DNA from: Porodaedalea pini
Taxonomy: Eukaryota; Basidiomycota; Agaricomycetes; Hymenochaetales; Hymenochaetaceae
Reading direction: 5' to 3'
DNA length: 64,000 nucleotides
Assembly: GCA_002794775.1 (NCBI GenBank)
Contig: NBAY01000007.1
Span: forward strand, 868,001-932,000
A program made the position numbers and the translations under genes. The notes under the pieces were generated by a model. It was not told the origin of the DNA and did not search any database. It saw nothing but the letters and a program-made list of their open reading frames with translations. Positions within the stretch are counted from its first letter, which is position 1. Each line of letters opens with the position of its first letter. Shown here piece by piece: positions 51,701 through 64,000 of this stretch.

Positions 51701-51932
51701 TCCTCTTCATCGTGTTCATCTCTGTCCCCGACGCTTCCTGGGCGCCTTATACCCTGGAGATGGAATGTTCTGACCCTTCTTTCTTAGGACATCAAAGCGA
51801 CACAAAAGATCATCGTGAATGGTAGGCGCTGCTTCTTCTATCTGTTCCGATGGTCGATGCTGACTGGCGCGGTTTTACGCAGTCGGCGAAGCTATTATCC
51901 GTTCTTATATCACTGACGCCGGGCTTACTTGA
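48775..51932 (+). CDS. Atypical expanded G-protein alpha subunit (503 aa)
   Basis: Fourteen exons: 48,775-48,873, 48,940-48,991, 49,285-50,017, 50,077-50,129, 50,194-50,303, 50,499-50,507, 50,583-50,613, 51,024-51,067, 51,136-51,249, 51,383-51,432, 51,488-51,602, 51,676-51,693, 51,788-51,821 and 51,883-51,932. P-loop GQAESGKST (55-63), switch I NVRLQTLGV with the Arg and Thr, and LLLNKTDLL are kept. It departs from family rules in four ways. It lacks the MGxxxS lipid signal (starts MAVATSYNDL). It has two low-complexity Ser/Gly/Pro insertions in the helical domain (about residues 108-175 and 200-255). Switch II reads DVGGARGQRHAW, with Ala at the catalytic Gln position. The TCAT motif is replaced by TSML. 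Exon 6 is a 9-nt microexon encoding RGQ, ending at a GC donor (GCAAGC). GTP binding is likely; hydrolysis is probably impaired (inference). Confidence 0.85.
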
Positions 51933-52596
51933 TGTATCAACTGTAGCGTCTTGCCTCAGTTATGCTATTCCCTTCGAGCCTGATGGATTCACCTAGTGTT
52001 TTCCGCGGGATGATCTGTATACAACTTTGCTCATGTATTCATCCTTATTTTCATGCGTAACACGTACACATTCCTCCTCTGGTTCCAATCTCATCGAACT
52101 TATATCCACATCACTCCCGTTTTGCTTCTCACTCTTTTCGTCTTCGTCCATTCGTTACCTTTGTTGTGTTGCTGTCGATATATATTTATATAATGGGACG
52201 GGCTAATGTGTAGGATCTGCATTATGTACTTTCTTAGCAATGAACGAGCGACCTATCCACCTTTTTTGCCTTCTCTAGAGGTTCTCTTACTTGCTGTATA
52301 TTTAATAGGGATAAGGTGCCGAGCCCTCGCATTACTTGTAATGTCCGGCATTCTCGATTTTGAATCGTTCTTCGGTGGTGACTCTGCTACTTGTGTGATG
52401 CAATCGAAGGTGAAGAATGGCGATTCACGCGCTTCAAATGAAACACATAAATGAATTGTTTGTTTTCAGCAATCCAGACTCGATAGATACATCAATATTA
52501 TTCCCGTTTCTCCCGAACAAATAAGAACACATAGAAAGAGCAGACGTGGGCTGGCAGCATACTGGCCGACAATCTGCTCACCGTCGCATCTTCAGA
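51933..52596. other. Convergent intergenic region
   Basis: Between the 3' ends of the expanded G-alpha and peroxidase 2. The inverted duplication begins at about 52,405. No gene seen. Confidence 0.6.
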
Positions 52597-54022
<1,426 letters not shown>

Positions 54023-54092
54023 GGTTGTCGAGAGTACTTGAGAGACCAGTGAAGACTCCAGGAGTGCAGAACGACTGGGCTGTTGGTTGCCT

Positions 54093-54100
54093 TTTTATAC
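54093..54100 (-). promoter_or_regulatory. TATA box of peroxidase 2
   Basis: TATAAAAA on the minus strand, about 70 bp before the start codon, at the position equivalent to the TATA box of peroxidase 1. Confidence 0.65.
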
Positions 54101-56190
54101 CATTCGGTGGTCAGCCAGATATACAGCAACACTAACGTGCCGGATGCTGAGCCAGGGGTTCTCGCGAGCATTCATAGATGAGAGCGTTCAACCACGACTT
54201 AGCCAGTAGCAATGCAGGTTTTCGGTAATGGACAGGGTGCGTTGCCCGTGGGACGCACGAATATGCCTCAACATGTTTACAGCCTCGAGGTACGCTCGGG
54301 ACCTTGAGCAGAGAGCTGCCGCCCTCTCATGAACGAGCGAAAACGTAAAAGATTGACCAATGGCGGGACCTGTTTTTCGCGGGGCAGAAAGAAACATGAT
54401 GCGAGACAGCCCACACCGACGCCGCGGGCGCGGGTGCGCCTTTTCATGTTTGTTTTCCGATGACACAGGAAGAAGCGTCGCTCAAAATAGTCACTCCACT
54501 GAAGCGCGTCCACTTTGTGGCTTAGTGGGCCCGTAGCCGTCTGAAAAACAAACTATCGTTAAGCAGTGGACTTCAGAAGAAGTGTCTTCAAGAACATTAT
54601 TCCTTTGAACTGTACGAAGTAAAGCAACGGAGAGTTTGGAGCAGTATCGTAAGTTAGAAAGTATTATGATCCGTGCCTGAGAGGTTACGCAAAGAAGTAA
54701 AGTGAAACTTGCCCCTTCTCAGGCTGCGCTTTTCTTGAAGGCGCTTCTCGCATACAAAGATGAAATTAGGCGACTCTAAGACTCACATGGGTATTTCAGA
54801 TCCAATCTATTTTTCGCCGTAAGTCCGTACCATCCAAGAACTTGGTACCTTTAGTTCATTGTGAGTCCTGTGAGATTTCCTGTGAGTCATTACCATCTGT
54901 AGACGAGATATTTTTGCAGGAAAGGCATGACGTAAATAGATGTTAGGAGGTGATGTTTACACACACCAGTGAAATCCAATTTCTGAATACTACTGACTTG
55001 TCTGCAACCTTAACTTGACTCCTTTAGCGAGCTGAAAAAATAGTTATAAGACCACCCATTATATAGTGTCTTACCTTTGACGGCCATAATAAAATTCCAT
55101 TGAGGACAAAATGGCACGGCACAGTAAGTCGAACGAATAGCTTTTCCTCGTCTTTCTGACATTATCAGGTAACTCACCAAAGAGATGAGGACGCACGTGC
55201 TGTAAGTAGTTCGAGTACCTGTAGAACTCATAATTAGCGTGGTGTCCTAGGATCAGCTTTCTTCGACGCAGCGGTAAACAGGAAAGTGCCAAGCAATCAC
55301 ACACAACTCGTCCCGGCCACATGCTACACAATGCAAACCCATAAGATAACGTCGTTGTGCCCTTCATGAGCGCAGAACGTACTTGATAAGGTACCGTACA
55401 TATCATAGCACCGGGAGACGAAAGATCAAGACAAAAAAAAAGTAAAGGCCCGGTAGAACAGATCTTGCTGATGCCGCTCTTTATCAGGTTGCACACAGAG
55501 TGTAGGATGTTGGTGATAAAAACCGTGAGTGCCTGTGTTAATATAGTTGTGTGATTGCCCTCATGGCCACTACCTCGGCCCAACTCGAAAGTACTGCAGA
55601 CACGAAGCCGACCCCCCCCCCCCCCCACGCGCTCCTTGTCATCTATTTTCTTCAAACTATCTTCTAGAAACGAGCCATCAATCCCTCCCGAGCTGGACTG
55701 GAATGTACGATCCAGAGCTTGCTGGCGGCCACAGTGCCGAACATAGGTCCAAAGTAACTCTTTCGAGGTGGGTTTATAGTCAAAAGGTGCGCCAGCCGAA
55801 TGTCAACATTTAGGAAGGTGAAAATGAGGACATTCAATGCACATAAGAAGGAAGCTAGCGCTGGATGGGAGAGCACTTGAAATCTAACCACTAGTATTGG
55901 CTGAAGACGCGTTCGTCTTTAAACAACGCGCTCATGGGAGGCACGTGACTAACTTCTAGAATGGGATATTTAAAAGAAGTCAAAATCCTCTGACGGAATT
56001 TCCCACAATAGAAATGAAAGCAATCGCATAGTTGATACGAATTTAATGATGCAGTAAATATTTGCATAGCAAGGCTCACCAACCCAGCAAAATTATCATG
56101 ATCAAGACGTGCGCTGAAATCCGAGCTTAAGACTTGCGGTCATTATCGTTCGTGTCGCCGTTGACACAAGCCGGGATTGAGGTCTCTGGA

Positions 56191-57190
56191 TCAGCTGAAG
56201 GAAGTTGGATCCGAAACAAAGTTCGAGAGCCTTCCACTCAGCAGAAACTCACGTTCAGTTGAAAGAAGCGGGAATGGCTTGGTTGAATGTCCTTGAAGCT
56301 TGGTCGTAGGGTACATGGTCTGCTTATTAACGGGGACCTGAGGGGTGGGGACAGCCTCAGAGCAGTCGACGAGCTTGTCGTGTCCCAAGACCTCCATCTT
56401 CTTCATGGTCTGCAGAAAGTTGTCAACCGGATTAGCGAGAAAATGGAGTTCCCTCACAGATTGGAAGGAACTTATAATGTGTTTCTGGTCATTGATCATG
56501 TCTCGCCAGAAGCAGGCTGTCACCGGGTCGCGCGAGATTGCGAAGTCAGACTGAAGATGCATCTCGCCTTCCTCGGGGATGCCTGGGTCTACTTCCGCAC
56601 CATCGATGTTGCTGACTCCGAAGGAACACCGGTACCCTTGAGTAGGACCTCGAGGAAAACTTGCGAGTCAAAGATGAATGGCGTGGTGTCAAAAGGAACT
56701 GCAGTATGCTGTTGGACGAGCGTGTCCGAGCGAGCGACAGTATAAGAGACAAGGAGGTTGACGGTGTCTTCTGGTGTAAGTCCGGCGTCCTCCATGCGTG
56801 AGAGGATCTTATCCACGGGGTCCTGTGGCAAAGGGACCGTGCCAACTTGTGTCGGGAATGTTGCATTGGGGCGACCCGCAAGGAACTCTAGGCGTGGTGC
56901 ACCGGGGCAGTTTGAAACCTGGCAACTCCGAGTCTTGTTAGCTCGATCAGCATAATCCTTAAAGAATCGGTACACACAGCAACTACTCCGGCAAATTGAA
57001 TAAGATCTCCAGCACCGACGTTGTGAGCGAGAAGGAGGGGTGAGAGGTCGTTGATGGCGTCCTCAACACCATAGTTTGCAGCTTCAAATACGGGTAGTCA
57101 ATTCGATGGGGAGACGACAATCACCCTAAAATTGTGCTTACCGTCTTGGAGCTCAGGATCGTTAAAGAGCATAATCTATCCCGCTCACGC
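56191..57190 (-). pseudogene. Class II peroxidase pseudogene (peroxidase 3)
   Basis: Pieces of a diverged peroxidase on the minus strand: IMLFNDPELQD (about 57,175), AINDLSPLLLAHNVGAGDLI and QFAGVVAV (about 57,065-56,980), [19 protein letters not shown] (about 56,920), LLVSYTVARSDTLVQQH (about 56,745), VSNIDGAEVDPGIPEEGEM (about 56,610), SDFAISRDPVTACFWRDM (about 56,540) and GHDKLVDCSEAVPTPQVPV (about 56,380). Disabling changes: the proximal heme His is Tyr (SYTVA where active enzymes have SHTIA), a one-base deletion shifts the frame near 56,625, stops occur near 57,190, and the 5' exons with signal peptide and distal His are missing. It is not part of the inverted duplication and is clearly more diverged than peroxidases 1 and 2. 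Confidence 0.85.
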
Positions 57191-58310
57191 CACCACCCCT
57201 ACAGAGGACAGTGATGAATTGAGTATTAGTTTGATAAAATAATTCAGCGCTGTGAGAGCCGACTAAATTATAGCGAGGCAATCAAAAGCGGGCTGATTTT
57301 CACTATTTAGAACAGGGACCCGCACCTGTACGCGCGTTTCGCCCAATCACTTACAGCACATTCGCCGTAGCATCCAATTCGAGTCGCATTTTGGATGCAG
57401 TGTCGCCTGCGACGGTGGCAGCGGGCATCGTTCGTGAGCAGCAAACACTGCTTTACAGTTCGGGGTACAGGTTCGCATATATCAAGTGAGCTGCAAGCTA
57501 CGATGACGGCTCCGGAACTCCTATAGTTAGTTTGGGATAAAGCATTGGCAAGTCGGCATCGAAAGATTTTCTCAAGAAGCATGAGTTTATTACCGACATC
57601 GGGCACATCGTATGCATTCACCATTCACTCATACAGCATACAAACGATCATAAGAACCAATGCCGCCCGTCTAAATGTGATTCTTAAATAGACACTTGTT
57701 GTTTGGAGAATCACATAACCCAGTTTGTTCCTGTTCCTATGATTTGAAGGCGTTCTGCAAGCACGGCAAAAGTGAGAACAAGTCAATGTCGCTTCTTCTT
57801 CTGCGAGCCGACCATACGGGAAGCAGAATAAGCTACTAGCTTTGCACAGCACAAATTTTCGGTCCGCGCACCTCCATCGGAAAGAAGCACGAAGTTTAAA
57901 CACCCGGGCGTACCGCTGAAATCCTAGAATACCTGATAGCCGGGGTGAGAATATCGGATGGGTGCACAGCGCGTCGGCGCGGCGGCTATAGGCCAGGAAC
58001 ACGCAAATTCCCAACATGTTTCAGAGATAATTAACATGACTCTCATGATCAGTTTCCACTTGATGGTTCATCATGGGCACCAGATACGGGTCGCCGCGTC
58101 AAGAGGAAGAGCGTCTTGATGAGAGGCGTTGCATTGTGTTGAGAGCGCTCTCGAAATCTGGAACTGCTGCCATGATCCGACAGGATTAATGTCTTGCTTC
58201 ATAACCTCAGAATCTAAGCGTGCCCTGTACGCTGATTGCTGAGCTTAATTACGAAGATAGAAGTGATCATACATGCGATACAGCCTTTCATATGTAATAA
58301 AACAACAGAC
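57191..58310. other. Region between peroxidase pseudogene and TSR1, no gene seen
   Basis: May contain unrecognisable remains of the pseudogene's first exons (57,190-57,450). The minus frame 58,017-57,625 has no domain. Confidence 0.5.
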
Positions 58311-61151
58311 TCACTCCTCCATTGCATCTCCAACATCGCCAACGGGACTGATTTTACTATCGTACCTCCACAATGTAGGCCAGCGCGGATAGACACGTTT
58401 GTACAAGGACAAGCATACAGTGTCCATCTGATTAATAGGCCCATCGAAATGCGCTTTGAAATAGCCGTGTGTACCGAGTGACTCCCGAATATGGCCCGTC
58501 CGGCCAAGTTTGGTGTGAAGCTGGATTGGTGCGAAGTATGCAACGTCGTCTGAGGGAAAAATCAGGAACGGTCCACGCTCGACACGTAGTGCGGGATTAG
58601 ATGACCTACCCGCGTTGAAGAACATATAGCGCACGGTGGCCGTCTTCTTATGGACTTTGAACGGATGACCCGTGAGGATGATACGCTTTGCGATGATACG
58701 TGTCGTGTCCGTATTCAAGAAAGATCCCATTGCCACAAGCTCTGGTGCTGAAGCGCAGGCAGCACAAAGTCAGCTCCTCCGAGCAAATTAAGAAAGTGAC
58801 CTAAAATACCTTGCGGATCTTCGGTCTCCCGCAGGAGGACACAGGGCTGATTGCCGAACGCGACAGGGCCATACGTAGTAGCAACGCTTGTCACGCCGTG
58901 TCTCAGCCAGCGCTCAAATTTATGCACATTGTTCGCCCCCTTGCCGCCGCCGCGTGTGTGTTGACTGTATATTGGATTTGTACGCAAGCGACGAGGACCA
59001 TAACAGAGGATCAGAGGATCCTGTGAGCAGATCATAAGATGAGACGTCTCTTTACTATTGAATAGTGATTCTCACCTTCGAACGTACAGGCGCATCATAT
59101 TCCGTATTGCGCTGTACGGTAAAGTTGAGGACAGAGACCTTATGTTCGTGCTGCAGCAAGCCAAAAATGACGAAAGGATGTGTCGGATCGATTTTGGCAG
59201 CATCCTCCGGCACATCTTTCAACGTCACCGTTACCCGAGTTCCTGGCTGTGACAGTAGTGAGTCTCGAAAGTACATCAATTAAGAGAATGTCAACCTCAA
59301 GACCATATCCCTCTGCCTCCACTCGTTTCCGTACATTCCGCTCTGTGCGACGGAAGTCCTCGAACTGGAAAATTCGCGCATAGTCACGGGGCAAATTCTC
59401 ATACGCATCCCAGGGACTCGTACGGAATGAGCGCAGGCCACGGTACCGCTGGAAGCGGGTACGTGCAGGGACATCTTTCGGAGTGTCCAACTCATCTGGG
59501 AAAGCTGCGTCCTCTGCCTCCTGGCTTGTACGGTCTCGACCACGCCAAGCATCCAGCCTAAGCACGAATATTCAAAATATCAGTGAAGAGCTACGAGAAA
59601 GAACTTACTGCCGAGTTTCTTCCTCCATATCGAGGTCCTCAAAGGCAACATTTCGGCGACTCGATGTCTCTATCTCCGGCTCCGGGAGGTCTTCCATTTC
59701 CTCTTCCTCTTCATTTACTACTGCCGTCCCGTCGTCCATCCCCGGATCACTACCATCAGCGCCTTCATCTTCATCCTCTTCATCTTCATCCTCGATAATC
59801 CATGCGGCCTGATACTCGCTCCAGCCCTTTGGCACACGCTTTACACGGCGCGGAGTTGTGCCTTGCTTCGCGTCAGGTATCTGTTCGGTACCTTCTGCTT
59901 CTGCACCCTGCATCTCCTCTTCTGTCGGCCATGTCTGCTCGCCAGCAAGATCGTCGGGAGCATTCGTGCTCACAAGCGAATCCGCGTCCTCTGCGTCCGG
60001 CTCCGCGAGTATCGCAGGCTCAACTTCCATCTCTATACCTCTGCCGGAGCGCAGTAAAGGTGCCGATACGATTTTCTCGATCTGATAGTCACCATAGCCT
60101 GGCACGTGGACCAGCCGATTGGCAGAGAAAGGTGTGCCTCGCAAGACGCCCGTAACATACAGACGCCCCGTATTCGTACCTTCTGCTGCTTCCCATCGCA
60201 TATCTTCGGCTAGCAGCCATGAGCGTCCCGCGCGCCAGCGAACTTCCGCGGGGCGACCTTCACATAGTGCGCGAAGTGCATTTGCACGGTCTGCGGGCGC
60301 TGCGAGATCGAAGACGCGGGACAGTGACGGCACAAAATACTGCATGAACGATAGCAGCGATTTTGTAATCCCTGCACGAGTTTTCTGGTCGTCAGGTGAA
60401 GGGCCGGGCGCAACGCATGCAACAACATGAGGGAGGCCTTGTGCCTGAAGAACTCGCAACAGCATGTCACCCCACGTCTCGACCTCGACATTGGTCGAAA
60501 GGACGAAGACTACATAGTCGGCGGCCTTGCACGCGTCGAGCGCGGCGTAGAGGTCGCGATAGGGAAGGTGAATAAATTGTAACGATGTTTTGAAGCGGTC
60601 CGCTCTTGAAAGTGATATTGAGTAGTTTATCCTGGACGTCGAAAGGACGGATGGCTACTCACTTCAACTTCCATAGTCCATATGTCGGGCTCGTTTCTGA
60701 CTCTGCATCAAGAGTCTCTGCAAGCGCTGCCACCGCCGCTTGAGAGGTTACATCTTCGGAGAGTGGTACAACGGCGACAATTCGCGGTGCTCCGTCGACA
60801 CCATTGAATATACGAGTCGCAGAGACCAGAGCCTGACGCTTTTTTACCTGCGCTTGTTTCGCTGCGTTCTTCCTGTTCGAGCGAAGCTGGGACGCTGTGT
60901 TTTGTTCATGCGTGACCTTTATGGGCTGCCTAGCGACTCGCCCTTTTAAGAGATGATAAGTTGGACGAGTTGGCTTGAATTTAACCACACACACCTTTTG
61001 CTTGATCTTTGAGCGATGATTTAGATGCATGTTTGGATTTGAAAGGCTTGTTTGTCTGCATGCGGATAAGTCAGCAGTAACTTTTTTAAATTTATGGACG
61101 AGGGCGAACCTGTTTGAGAGTTGGTCTATGATGATGCGCTTCGACTCCCAT
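58311..61151 (-). CDS. TSR1: Ribosome biogenesis protein TSR1 (40S maturation GTPase-like factor)
   Basis: Eight exons on the minus strand: 61,151-61,110, 61,055-60,995, 60,942-60,663, 60,604-59,609, 59,557-59,296, 59,246-59,076, 59,020-58,810 and 58,747-58,311. The 819 residues are close to the usual length of about 790-800. TSR1 is a late pre-40S factor related to Bms1 whose G-domain is inactive. The N-terminus [20 protein letters not shown] matches the family's HHHR..LKQ.NKPFK start. Other features are [14 protein letters not shown], the GTPase-like core ([31 protein letters not shown]), the AARP2CN region ([20 protein letters not shown]), a long acidic stretch (about 59,800-59,690) and the C-terminal DUF663 domain ([22 protein letters not shown]-less end [12 protein letters not shown]). 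Its start is divergent from the Vps3844-like gene. Confidence 0.95.
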
Positions 61152-61857
61152 TTCTTATGCACGATGATTTAAAAAAAATAGGATACGTCGTTCAAGAGTG
61201 AGATTATGGTATAATTCTGTGTCCCGCCTGAGACAGACATCGATGGAGCAGAGATAAATTGTAAATACACTTACACTGATCAAAATTAATGAGAAGACGT
61301 ACTTCCGTCACGCTCTAGATGTTGAATCGAAATAGGAACTGCCGTCAACATATAGCATGTTAGCATGGTACCCTTTTAATCTTCTGTGACGAAGACCTGC
61401 CTTTATCAAAAAATTTATTCTGTGCTTTGCATGAACATGTCGTCTGGTCGGGAAATTTTCAAATAAGCGCACCTCAAGCCTCTTTCTTAGCTCGATGAGT
61501 TTCAAAATCTATGAAACGAGAAAGAGCATCCACAGTCTTTCCTTATACTTTCAGCGTACGTTTATGTGCCCCGCCAGGTGGTAAGTTATACTCCTTGAAT
61601 GCTCCAGGAAACTGTAGTGTAGAGTGCACTCGATAGATTTTCGCAGACCTTCGAGACAGTAAGTTAGCATATAGCCAGGTGTAACAAAAATGAAAATTGC
61701 ATACCTTATTTTGCTTGCTTATTGTAAAAGGTTCGCTCGTCGCTGTCCAGTTCGACGTCCAGGACGTCGACCACGATGCAGAAATTATGCATATTGATGT
61801 CACGTGATCACCGTTTTATGCGCCGTCCTCCTTACCGTTTGCTAGTGAATCGCCACG
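61152..61857. promoter_or_regulatory. Divergent promoter region TSR1 / Vps3844-like gene
   Basis: About 0.7 kb. Minus-strand frames at 61,505-61,308 (KLIELRKRLEVRLFENF) and near 61,790 (HNFCIVVDVLDVELDSDE) could be exons of a small gene, but I could not join them with confidence. Otherwise no element is recognisable. Confidence 0.4.
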
Positions 61858-63062
61858 ATGTTCTCAAAGGGTGTGCTGTTGCTCCTGCTCGCCGATATTG
61901 CGCTCGGTATTCGAGTATATTTAAATCCCGCCCCTCAATCACCATCACCGTCGTCGTTCCTTTCACCAACTCAAGCACGCGCCGTCGTGTCGCACCACCT
62001 TGGCCTCGAAGTCTTCGACCCGGTTCAGGATGTACATGATGCTGAACAGTTGGTATCGGGTGAGTTTGTTGGGAAGGGCCTCGGGAGTGCACTGCTTCTG
62101 ACGCTCAGCGAGGATGTTGCGCGTGGTGAGAGTGATTTGTACCAACAAAGATCTCATACTGAACGAGTTACAGACGCGATTCCGCCTACCTTCAAGCAGT
62201 CCTTCGCACTTTCTACACCATCCTCCGTCTTTTCAGAGATGTCTTTGGCTGTATCATCGTACCTGCAGCGCGCGGAACATGTTTATAGCACTGTATTTTC
62301 TGAAGCGCCACTTGCCGCAGTCCCTCGTCTCATTGACGTCTTTGGTGCACACCCTTCCTCCGCAACGGAGGCTTTCCTTTCCGAGACTGCGCAGCTCGTC
62401 GCGCTTGTTGAATCAGAAGAAAGCGATGTATTTGGGGCTCTCGCATTAGAAGGTCTCGCAGAACTACGTGTCGCTTACGGACGGGACAGCGAGCTCTATA
62501 CGCTTGCAGCAGAGACGACACGTGCCGCTCTCGAATCCGCGCTCTCCAAGCCGTCCCTCGCTCTCGCAGTACTCACATACCCAGCAGCACCGACGCACAC
62601 GCATGCGGTCCGCCAGCAGCCCCCTCAGTCGCCCTTGCCCCCGTACGCGACACCCTCGCCGCAGCTCCCCATCGGCGGCGTCTCGACATGCCACACATCC
62701 ACCGATGCTTGTGGCAATGCAACGTCGTCATGCTCAGGGCATGGGTCCTGCGTCGAGGCTCATAAAGCGGGAAGGACGTGTTTTGTGTGTACGTGTGCGG
62801 TAACGCGTGATGATGCGGGGCGTACTCAGGACTGGGCGGGCGATGCGTGCGAGAGGAAAGATGTCAGCGCGTAAGTGTTTTATTATGGAGTCCTCGTCTC
62901 ATCTAATTATCTGGGTGCAGCTCTTTCGTCCTCATCACGGGCACCGTCATTGGCATCCTCCTTGTCATATTTGGCTCCGTATCGCTTCTTTACAGCGTGG
63001 GCGCCGAGACGCTTCCGTCAACGCTCATTGCAGGTGCTTCGGGACACGTAAAACGTGATTAG
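61858..63062 (+). CDS. Vps3844-like (DUF3844) membrane protein
   Basis: Two exons (61,858-62,870 and 62,921-63,062) encode 384 residues. A signal peptide (MFSKGVLLLLLADIALGIRV) is followed by a luminal region of about 260 residues. Next is the Cys-rich DUF3844 module with CHTSTDACGNATSSCSGHGS and CFVCTC, which resembles an EGF-like fold. A single transmembrane helix follows (FVLITGTVIGILLVIFGSV), then a short tail ending GHVKRD. The family is named after a fungal vacuolar protein sorting protein and is expected in the ER or endosomal membrane (established for the family name only; function here is inferred). Confidence 0.85.
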
Positions 63063-63604
63063 ACTTGCATGTTCGGCATGAAATTTTCAAATCGCATAAT
63101 TTATTTTCTCAACTTCGTCTGCTGTCTGAGAGAGTATAATATAACATTCCTCTATGATAAGTATCATGTGTCCCAGCAGATCCGTTCGACATACCTGCAG
63201 TATTGCTGATGTGCCACTTCCATCTCATCTTAGTGCTGTACCGCCATGAGATGACGTGAACGGATAAAACCAATCTAGTTACTACAATTATGCAAGATCT
63301 GGAACAAACCAAGAAAATTATAGTCCAAGTCCGTTGAGCTCTAAGACTGATAGCTACGTAGAAAATCTGTCTATGATATGAAGCGACTTCAATCCGTTGA
63401 TGATCAGGCACAGTGTAACCACGGATAACGATAAGAATAATGATAACAATGAAGATAAGTGTCCTTGAGCCCAAAATGTAAGAGAAAGGGTGAAAAGATC
63501 AGCTTCCATGCCTGTCACGGCGAGTAAGGTATAGGCGATGGCTGGCCGACTATAACGCAGCATTAGAATGACAGCGTTCATAGACGACACAGATGCACAC
63601 TCAC
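63063..63604. other. 3' flank region, last exon of peroxidase 4 may lie here
   Basis: Intergenic DNA between the Vps3844-like gene and the partial peroxidase. The final short exon of that peroxidase (after the donor at 63,604) should be here, but I could not identify it. Confidence 0.5.
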
Positions 63605-64000
63605 ATGTAATAGGCAGAACTGGGAACGGCGCTGGACAAGAGTGCTGCACATCGGTAAAGCACTGTCCCGCTGGATATGTAGCAGAGAACCCCCTTTCCA
63701 CCCAGAGAGGCTTGGGGTTCGGCACCGCGTCGGAGCAGTCGATGAGCTTCGACTTGTCATGTCCCGTCACTGCGAGCTTGGCCATCGCACTCTTGAATCC
63801 CTCCATCATGAGATTCTGATTGTCTGCGAGCTCATGATCAGCGAGGGTACAGCCAAATAAGAGGGAAATAGAGCGTACTGATCATTGACTGCCAGGTGCA
63901 CGCGGTCCGGCTGTCGCGTGCGAGCACAAAGTCTGACTGAAGGCGCATCTCTCCCTCGGCAAACAGCGCCGAAGAAGACTCCAACGGATTCCCGCTCCCA
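63605..64000 (-). CDS. Class II peroxidase, C-terminal part (peroxidase 4), cut by window end
   Basis: Minus strand. The exon from the window edge to 63,879 encodes [20 protein letters not shown] and DSRTACTWQSM. The next exon, 63,823-63,605, encodes NNQNLMMEGFKSAMAKLAVT, GHDKSKLIDCSDAVPNP and a C-terminal QCFTDVQHSC...PFPVLPI. These match the C-terminal third of lignin-degrading peroxidases (RLQSDF..ARDSRTAC.WQSM; DCSDAVP). No stops are seen. It lacks the intron that interrupts the equivalent region (after DCTEVLP...) in peroxidases 1 and 2. The heme pocket and any Mn or Trp site lie outside the window, so the subtype cannot be judged. Confidence 0.8.

Noticed and set aside
57625..58017. Minus-strand 130-codon frame downstream of TSR1
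   Set aside because: Cys/Arg-rich sequence without recognisable features. It falls where remains of the peroxidase pseudogene are expected.

Overview
The window looks like a basidiomycete fungal genome, most likely a wood-decay agaricomycete. The genes carry many short introns (about 50-70 nt), and the window holds secreted class II (manganese-type) peroxidases, a fungal Zn2Cys6 regulator, two heterotrimeric G-protein alpha subunits and chromodomain Ty3 retrotransposons. Gene structures were derived by hand from splice signals and family similarity recalled from knowledge; no search was run.

Layout. (1) 1-16,800 is an AT-rich transposon compartment. It contains a decayed tandem Ty3/sushi-type chromovirus (1-3,536), a fossil multi-exon gene split by a solo LTR (3,640-6,150), and a complete chromovirus on the minus strand (6,941-14,690, target duplication ATTTC). 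A 1.44-kb unknown element sits inside one of that chromovirus's LTRs. (2) 16,800-36,850 is gene-rich: a damaged membrane-protein gene, peroxidase 1, alanyl-tRNA synthetase, a canonical G-alpha, a Zn2Cys6 transcription factor, the complex II assembly factor SDHAF4, a hemerythrin-like protein and the complex II membrane anchor SDHD. (3) 36,850-46,600 is a second repeat-rich stretch. It has an intact pogo/Tigger-like DNA transposon (40,844-43,310), a solo LTR, a foldback MITE and two unrecognised decayed multi-exon genes. (4) 46,600-64,000 carries an unusual expanded G-alpha, peroxidase 2, a peroxidase pseudogene, the ribosome-biogenesis gene TSR1, a Vps3844-like membrane protein and a fourth, partial peroxidase.

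The largest structural feature is an inverted segmental duplication of about 3.5 kb (18,164-21,600 versus 52,405-55,914). It carries peroxidases 1 and 2 with about 1.8 kb of upstream DNA. The central exons and introns of the two genes are almost identical while flanks and intron 1 have diverged, which suggests a gene-conversion tract. Peroxidases 1 and 2 retain the three acidic Mn(II) ligands and lack the catalytic surface tryptophan of lignin/versatile peroxidases. Two complex II genes (SDHAF4, SDHD) lie within 4 kb of each other.

The retrotransposons show two further signals. The first is an 11-nt primer-binding site exactly complementary to the predicted 5' end of their own RNA (Tf1-type self-priming). 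The second is that the two LTRs of one element differ almost only by transitions, often TG in one copy where the other has CA, as expected from decay of methylated CpG.
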